A stretch of DNA of 64,000 bases from Gracilariopsis chorda (Eukaryota; Rhodophyta; Florideophyceae; Gracilariales; Gracilariaceae): assembly GCA_003194525.1 (NCBI GenBank), contig NBIV01000015.1, positions 372,001-436,000 of the forward strand, read 5' to 3'. The notes under the pieces are model-generated. The model was not told the origin of the DNA. It made no database searches and worked only from the letters and a program-made list of their open reading frames with translations. Both the position numbers and the translations under genes were made by a program. Numbering within the stretch: position 1 is the stretch's first letter; every line of letters begins with the position of its first letter. Positions 60,261 through 64,000 of the stretch are shown here, in pieces.

Positions 60261-61380
60261 AAACGAAAGATGTAAATGCACAAATCAAAGTAATTGTGTT
60301 TCTTACCCCGTAAAGTGAGAGTTACAAGACCTGCATCTGGGAAAGAATTCTTAAAAAAGCTATCATCAGGCAGAGATTTCCATATCAGAGACGAACACTT
60401 GGATATCCAATTTTCACCTTCTAAAGTAGAACGAAATCTGTGAACATAAGTCCTGATGGTGCTCTTTTAATGCTAGAGTCTATTTAAAATTATACTTGAA
60501 TCCATAGACGTATACAAAGACATCAAATACTGTAGTAAACTGACCAATAAAGCATAATGAGCGTAACAAGTAATAAAGTAATGCTGAAGCTGTTATAATT
60601 AATAAAAGTGATGAGGCAGCTACTAAAAAAGAGACTCATTGCACAAAAACAGCTAAAAAGTGAAAACATTATACTTCAAACTTTTAGAGCCATGTAAAAA
60701 GCAAAAATGAATGTGTAAACCAGATTTATAGTACGAAAAATATAGAAGCAAGTAAAGTATTCAGTTTATCTAAAAGATCAAACAATTTGCATTTTTTGAA
60801 GGCCACAAGAACATTTTGTCTTTAATATCAGCCCAAAATGTATGCAAAAAGCATCTTGAATGCAGTTTATAGCAGGATTAAAAACTATAAAAAAACTTTG
60901 TCATTACAGAAGAGTGTAAACTGTTTGTACGATTTTACATGTTTGAAAAATACATAGAGGCTTAGAAATGCCCTTTTTGATTTTCAAAAAGCTGAAAAAA
61001 CTTTTGGTGCTTCCAATCTCTTTTTGTAATGATTGTGAAAATATACGTATAAAAATGCAACATTATTATGGTAGAATCTGAAAAGCAAAATTAAAATACT
61101 TTTTGCAATGTTCAAGTACTTATGTAATGTAATGCAAAATGTTCTTAAACGGTTTATATAATTATGTCATTTTTAAAGAGATTTGTTTAGTTTTAAAATA
61201 GATGAATGGTTCCAGAAATATTAATTGTAAAGATATTTAGAATCAGAATGTTGCATGTCTTAAATTGCAAATAAAACAATAAAAGGTATACAGTATTTGA
61301 AGGTTAATACAGAATAACATAATAGCATCGTACCTATTTAAAGAGAAGATTTGTGCAGGTTTAAACATATTTGTGGGACG
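60261..61380. other. AT-rich island
   Basis: About 1.1 kb with clearly lower GC (around 30 percent by eye) than the host genes to the right. It is rich in A-runs and AAAAAG/TAAAAG words and has no frame over 60 codons. Both edges are fairly sharp. It could be AT-rich intergenic DNA, an organelle-derived insert or a decayed element. Confidence 0.6.
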
Positions 61381-61821
61381 ATCGGATCTATTGTTGGGTG
61401 AAAATGGTCGGTTCTTGAGTTTTGAGCGTTGGTCTGTGAGGCTTTGATTGGTTACGAATGTACAGGCGCGTTGTGGCGGTGTGCGGGTTGCATAAATGTG
61501 TCCCGAGAGGCGCTGGAGGCGATCCTGATGGCTACTCTGGTGGCTGCGCGAGTGTGAATTCTGCGCTGTGATTGGTGCAGATGTTACATGTTTTACACGA
61601 TGTACATGTACCTGCCGACGCAGGCATTAATTTCTTTAACTCTGCGAACAAACAGAAGATTGGGGCGTGCGTCGACAACCATCTCGAGACGCGATACACA
61701 CCAGTCGCACACGGCGCCACAGCACCGGTACCAAACAAATCGCCAGGCAACGCAACGTGATCACACCCTCAAACAAAAAAGCGCTGCTCAAAGTGAACCA
61801 ATGTTTATAAATAAGAACGCG
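61381..61821. other. 3' flank of the 61822-62841 gene
   Basis: GC rises again here. No gene is supported. On the minus strand this would hold the 3' untranslated region of the neighbouring gene. Confidence 0.4.
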
Positions 61822-62841
61822 CTAGCACAACGAGATATCAAACTGGCTGGCAATCTGCGACGGAGAGAACATTGAAGTATCGGCGCGAAAAGTGTCGTCC
61901 ACATAATAGTCCTCGTACGAACACTCAATGCCCGCGCGAGACAGCATGGCGGCGATCAACGGCGACACTTTGGGCGACAGCTGCTCGTACTGTTCCTCGC
62001 CAATGAGTTGAGCGCACTGCATGCACACCGGGTCCATCGCGAAGACGGTCAGCGTGGAGCGGCCCTCGTCAAACCAAGATGAGCCCGGTCCGCTATCAAA
62101 CGGCTCAACCCTAAACGCCGAAATCCATCCCACGTCGCTGAGCTGCTGCAACAAGGCGCGAATCGCTCCGAGCCATCGCTCAGGGTGCGCGCGAGCGCTG
62201 GGCGCATCCAAGGCGGGCAAGGCGGCGCTCAGCAGCGACAGCGTTTGTCGAGCGTGCTCGCGTACAAACGCGCTTCGTGACGCCGGCGACGTGCGCTGCG
62301 CAATGGCGTGTACTCGCGCGTACAGGAGGAAGTTGAACCATTGCGTGTTGGAAATGTGCTGCGGCGGGGGCTGCTCGGCGAAGAACAGCGGCAGCGCACG
62401 GCGCTGAACAAGCGCTTCCTCTCTCTTCAAGTCGGCGGCGGAAATGATGTGCACGCGGGTGGCAGCGTTTTGTAAGGCGGCGAAATAGGCGGTTGCAAAC
62501 TGTACATCGAGTGTTTTGCGGCGCTGTTCGGCGGTTTGCGGTGGAGGGAACCAGTTCGGGAAGGCGCGCTGTGTACGTGCCCAAAGTCGCGATACCACAT
62601 CGTCGCCAAAGAACAAGCGGGTGCCAAACACCAGCACGAGGGCGGAACAAGCTGTAGTACCGATAACAAAGACGCGTCGGGAAAGAGCCGGCGACGGCTG
62701 AGGGTCAAGGTCAGCGTTGTCGCGGTCGCCGCCAGGCGGACGCGCGTTGGCGCAGAGGCGCGCGCAAGAACGGCGGGGAAGGCATTGTTGCGCGCGTATC
62801 GGGACGGCAAGCAAGAAAGCGGGCGAGGGGCGAGGAGACAT
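61822..62841 (-). CDS. Predicted plastid-targeted membrane-anchored protein
   Basis: A 339-residue frame from the ATG at 62841; the open frame extends upstream, but MSPRPSPAFLLAVPIRAQQC is the natural start because it opens a basic, Ser/Pro/Ala-rich presequence with an early Phe, as in red algal and glaucophyte transit peptides. A membrane segment follows at about residues 53-74 (RRVFVIGTTACSALVLVFG). The rest (about 75-339) is soluble, Ala-rich and helical, and ends MFSPSQIASQFDISLC. I do not recognise the family. The gene is divergent from the one starting at 63340, with 498 bases between start codons. Coding GC is high, unlike the elements to the left, which supports host origin. Confidence 0.7.
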   Translation of the reverse strand: MSPRPSPAFLLAVPIRAQQCLPRRSCARLCANARPPGGDRDNADLDPQPSPALSRRVFVIGTTACSALVLVFGTRLFFGDDVVSRLWARTQRAFPNWFPPPQTAEQRRKTLDVQFATAYFAALQNAATRVHIISAADLKREEALVQRRALPLFFAEQPPPQHISNTQWFNFLLYARVHAIAQRTSPASRSAFVREHARQTLSLLSAALPALDAPSARAHPERWLGAIRALLQQLSDVGWISAFRVEPFDSGPGSSWFDEGRSTLTVFAMDPVCMQCAQLIGEEQYEQLSPKVSPLIAAMLSRAGIECSYEDYYVDDTFRADTSMFSPSQIASQFDISLC

Positions 62842-63339
62842 TTGGAGTGTGTGAGCTCGCGGAGGGGGGCGGTGGGGGGCTCTCGGTTCGGACAGCGCAT
62901 TGGTTTGTGGCGGCGGATTACACGCGCGTTGGGCTCCGTAATTGGCGCGACGCGCGCTGGTGTGCAGCTGTTTGTCGCGTGCACTCGTGCGCGTCACGGA
63001 AGGTAAGCGGCGCGGGCGCTTCACCGGTGGCGCTGCGGCGCGGGCGCTTCACCGGTGGCGCTGCGGCACGCGCGCAGTGTGCTCCGCGCATTGTGCCACT
63101 GGTGGCGCGGCTTCTCCGTAAAGGTAAAACGCACCCCCCCGTCCCCTCACCCTTCACCCCTCGTACCCGCTCCAGCTCCACGCCTCCCCCCACCCCCCCC
63201 CCGTCTACATATCGTGCCTCTTGTAATCCCGTCACGCACCACCCCCACCCTCGTTTGCTGACGCTCCCCCTTCCACCCCCCCCCCCCTCTACACACTTGC
63301 TTCCCTCTTCCGCCCCACTACCCCTCCCCCCTACACGTC
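62842..63339. promoter_or_regulatory. Shared upstream region of two divergent genes
   Basis: 498 bases between the two start codons. It contains a perfect 28-bp tandem duplication (63010-63037 and 63038-63065) and then a long pyrimidine-rich, C-dominated tract on the plus strand (about 63126-63335) leading up to the plus-strand ATG. AAGGTAAGC at about 62999-63007 matches a 5' splice site, so a leader intron in the plus-strand transcript is possible. A bidirectional promoter is inferred from the layout. Confidence 0.45.
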
Positions 63340-64000
63340 ATGTACAGCATCATCGCCACGCCCGCCCATTGCTTCGCAAAGGGATGTGTACATCGCGACC
63401 CCGTGCGCTGCCTCATGCGCGTGCCGCCCTTCTACATCACCAAGTCGCGCGTCAGCTCGCCATCCTCTCCGACACGGCGCTTCCATTCTCCGACGTCTGA
63501 CATCACCTCCGACTCACTCTCCTCCGCGCCCAATTCGCCATTGCCGCAGTGCTCGCCCGCGTCCTCGTTGCGCGCGCAGTCAGACCGTCTCGCCAAATCG
63601 CGCGCCACCGGGCAGAGCTACCGCGACAACGAACGAGAGCACATCTTCCGCCTCATCACGGCGATTGAGCACGGTCGCTTGGAGAACAACCTGCTGTTCG
63701 TATTGTACGCCAACCCGAGCGCGCCGCTTTCGTGCGCAACGTGCATTTCATCACGGCACGCGGCGCAGTGGCATGTTCCGTGGGACGTTGCGGAGGATGG
63801 GTGCGAAATCAAGGACGTGCGTTTGCACGCGTTGTCTGCACGTACACAGGCGATGCTGGGACAAGGCTTTATTTCCGGTGCTCTGGCCACTGTGCTACTG
63901 GAACTGATGTTGCACCGTCGCAACATGTTGGGGGAGCCGTGTCCGGTGCAACTCGGTGCGGCGGTGGCAGACGCGGACCGGCGTCGACGCCGACGTCCTC
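63340..64000 (+). CDS. Unknown protein, N-terminal part, runs off the window
   Basis: An open frame from the ATG at 63340 to the last base (220 codons, no stop), preceded in frame by a stop at 63259 with no other ATG between. It begins MYSIIATPAHCFAKGC, then has a Ser/Pro-rich, Arg-containing stretch (about residues 38-85) that looks disordered, followed by an ordered part with REHIFRLITAIEHGRLENN and NLLFVLYANPSAPLSCATC. That part includes a CATC motif and a later helix AMLGQGFISGALATVLLELM. High GC matches the divergent neighbour at 61822-62841. Not recognised; an N-terminal targeting sequence is possible but not clear. Confidence 0.65.
   Translation, partial: MYSIIATPAHCFAKGCVHRDPVRCLMRVPPFYITKSRVSSPSSPTRRFHSPTSDITSDSLSSAPNSPLPQCSPASSLRAQSDRLAKSRATGQSYRDNEREHIFRLITAIEHGRLENNLLFVLYANPSAPLSCATCISSRHAAQWHVPWDVAEDGCEIKDVRLHALSARTQAMLGQGFISGALATVLLELMLHRRNMLGEPCPVQLGAAVADADRRRRRRP

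Noticed and set aside
62847-63500. 217-codon plus frame across the divergent promoter
   Set aside because: It overlaps the C-rich tract with low-complexity Pro/Thr translation and competes with the cleaner frame starting at 63340.

Overview
The window looks like repeat-rich nuclear DNA of a eukaryote. It has chromodomain Ty3/Gypsy and Ty1/Copia retroelements, a Helitron, solo LTRs, and a host ORF that starts with a chloroplast-type transit peptide. No rRNA, tRNA, CRISPR or bacterial operon was seen. Long intronless ORFs, moderate GC and a transit peptide with an early Phe make a red alga (a Chondrus-like florideophyte) my best guess, at low confidence.

Layout. (1) 1-926: a minus-strand ORF whose N-terminus resembles a histone H3 tail. 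(2) 927-11009: a young, apparently whole Ty3/Gypsy chromovirus (called E1), with 825-bp LTRs and a perfect CTTGG target duplication, inserted about 10 bp upstream of that ORF's start codon. (3) 11015-17053: a GC-rich minisatellite, hairpin-rich DNA, a 660-residue unknown gene, and a decayed tandem paralogue of it. (4) 17153-22858: a broken minus-strand Copia element (E2). A solo LTR of a second Gypsy family sits inside it, and a tandem block of hairpin modules sits inside that solo LTR. (5) About 23200-41388: a minus-strand Helitron Rep-helicase gene split between helicase motifs by a 12.8-kb Gypsy element (E3, 24483-37251, target duplication CCTAT). E3 itself holds an unclassified repeat family (E4) and two non-retroviral ORF regions lying between its 5' LTR and gag. 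(6) 41389-51177: mostly unassigned DNA with E4-family fragments. (7) 51178-60260: two solo LTRs of the E1 family flanking a broken plus-strand Copia element (E5). (8) 60261-61380: an AT-rich island. (9) 61822-64000: a GC-rich host segment with two divergent genes, the second running off the window edge.

Most striking signal: E1, in LTRs, UTRs, gag and pol alike, is packed with short inverted repeats, roughly one stem-loop every 20-40 bases. The related solo LTRs keep several stems through paired base changes, and one has gained a new stem by a short insertion. This argues for selection on, or a mechanism that generates, small RNA or DNA hairpins across the whole element.
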